Both the position numbers and the translations under genes were made by a program. The notes under the pieces were generated by a model. The model worked only from the letters and a program-made list of their open reading frames with translations. It was not told the origin of the DNA and searched no databases. From positions 2,909 through 10,763 of the forward strand of contig DGOT01000003.1 in NCBI GenBank assembly GCA_002389465.1: a DNA stretch of 7,855 nt, given 5' to 3'. This stretch comes from Bacteroidales bacterium UBA4459 (lineage in GTDB: Bacteria > Bacteroidota > Bacteroidia > Bacteroidales > F082). Position 1 is the stretch's first letter. Every line of letters starts with the position of its first letter. Positions 7,708-7,855 of the stretch are shown piece by piece.

Positions 7708-7804
7708 CAAAACTCAACAGATCAAAATGTTGATGAGGGAGGTTTTTTAATTATGGAGCAAGAAGAGTATGTTTTTTAGGGACTAATGAAAAGGTCTTTT
7801 TTTC

Positions 7805-7812
7805 TATATTTG
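7805..7812 (+). promoter_or_regulatory. Possible plus-strand -7 box for a gene beyond the window
   Basis: TATATTTG matches TAnnTTTG exactly and points to the right, away from the guanylyltransferase gene. An ATG at 7851-7853 follows after about 38 bases and could start a divergent gene, but only five bases of it would be in view. No TTTG lies at -33 spacing, so this is a weak call. Confidence 0.35.
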
Positions 7813-7855
7813 TCTTAACTCTGATTAATATTTGTTTTTACAGATAGTGAATGAC

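Noticed and set aside
7753..7779. Eight-codon plus-strand frame MEQEEYVF
   Set aside because: It is too short to separate from chance, it has no promoter at the right distance, and it lies upstream of the candidate -7 box at 7805.
7851..7855. ATG at the right edge as the start of a divergent gene
   Set aside because: Only five bases are visible, so no coding sequence can be supported. It is mentioned only with the upstream -7 box.

Overview
The window reads as ordinary chromosomal DNA from a Bacteroidota bacterium. The evidence is a PorZ-type protein of the type IX secretion system (T9SS), an S46-family dipeptidyl-peptidase, matches to the Bacteroidota promoter -7 box (TAnnTTTG), AT-rich spacers without Shine-Dalgarno motifs before most starts, and the divergence style of all six proteins. 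A member of the Bacteroidales/Marinilabiliales is plausible, but this rests on recognition, not on a comparison I could run.

Layout. Positions 1-990 (+ strand) carry the 3' end of lipA (lipoyl synthase, cut by the window edge), followed after two codons and in the same reading frame by lipB (octanoyltransferase). lipB converges with recO (- strand), stop to stop in 23 bp. Everything from 1014 to 7674 is on the minus strand. In transcription order it is a mannose-1-phosphate guanylyltransferase, an S46 dipeptidyl-peptidase 46 bp further on, a strong rho-independent terminator (4254-4283), then porZ and recO 73 bp apart. The right end (7675-7855) is a divergent intergenic region with a -7 box on each strand. 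No gene-free stretch exceeds 300 bp.

How the genes fit together. LipB attaches octanoate to target proteins and LipA inserts sulfur to make lipoate, so the first pair is one pathway. The guanylyltransferase makes GDP-mannose for surface glycans. The S46 enzyme trims dipeptides from peptides in the periplasm, typical of amino-acid-fermenting or protein-degrading Bacteroidota. PorZ sits on the cell surface in the T9SS attachment complex, where cargo proteins are joined to anionic lipopolysaccharide. RecO is a recombination mediator with no obvious functional link to PorZ; the pairing is positional.

I see no mobile element, CRISPR array, tRNA, rRNA or obvious new system. The points worth a second look are small: the P1-specificity residue and unusual tail of the peptidase, the in-frame lipA/lipB junction, an inverted repeat before porZ, and the corrected start of the guanylyltransferase.
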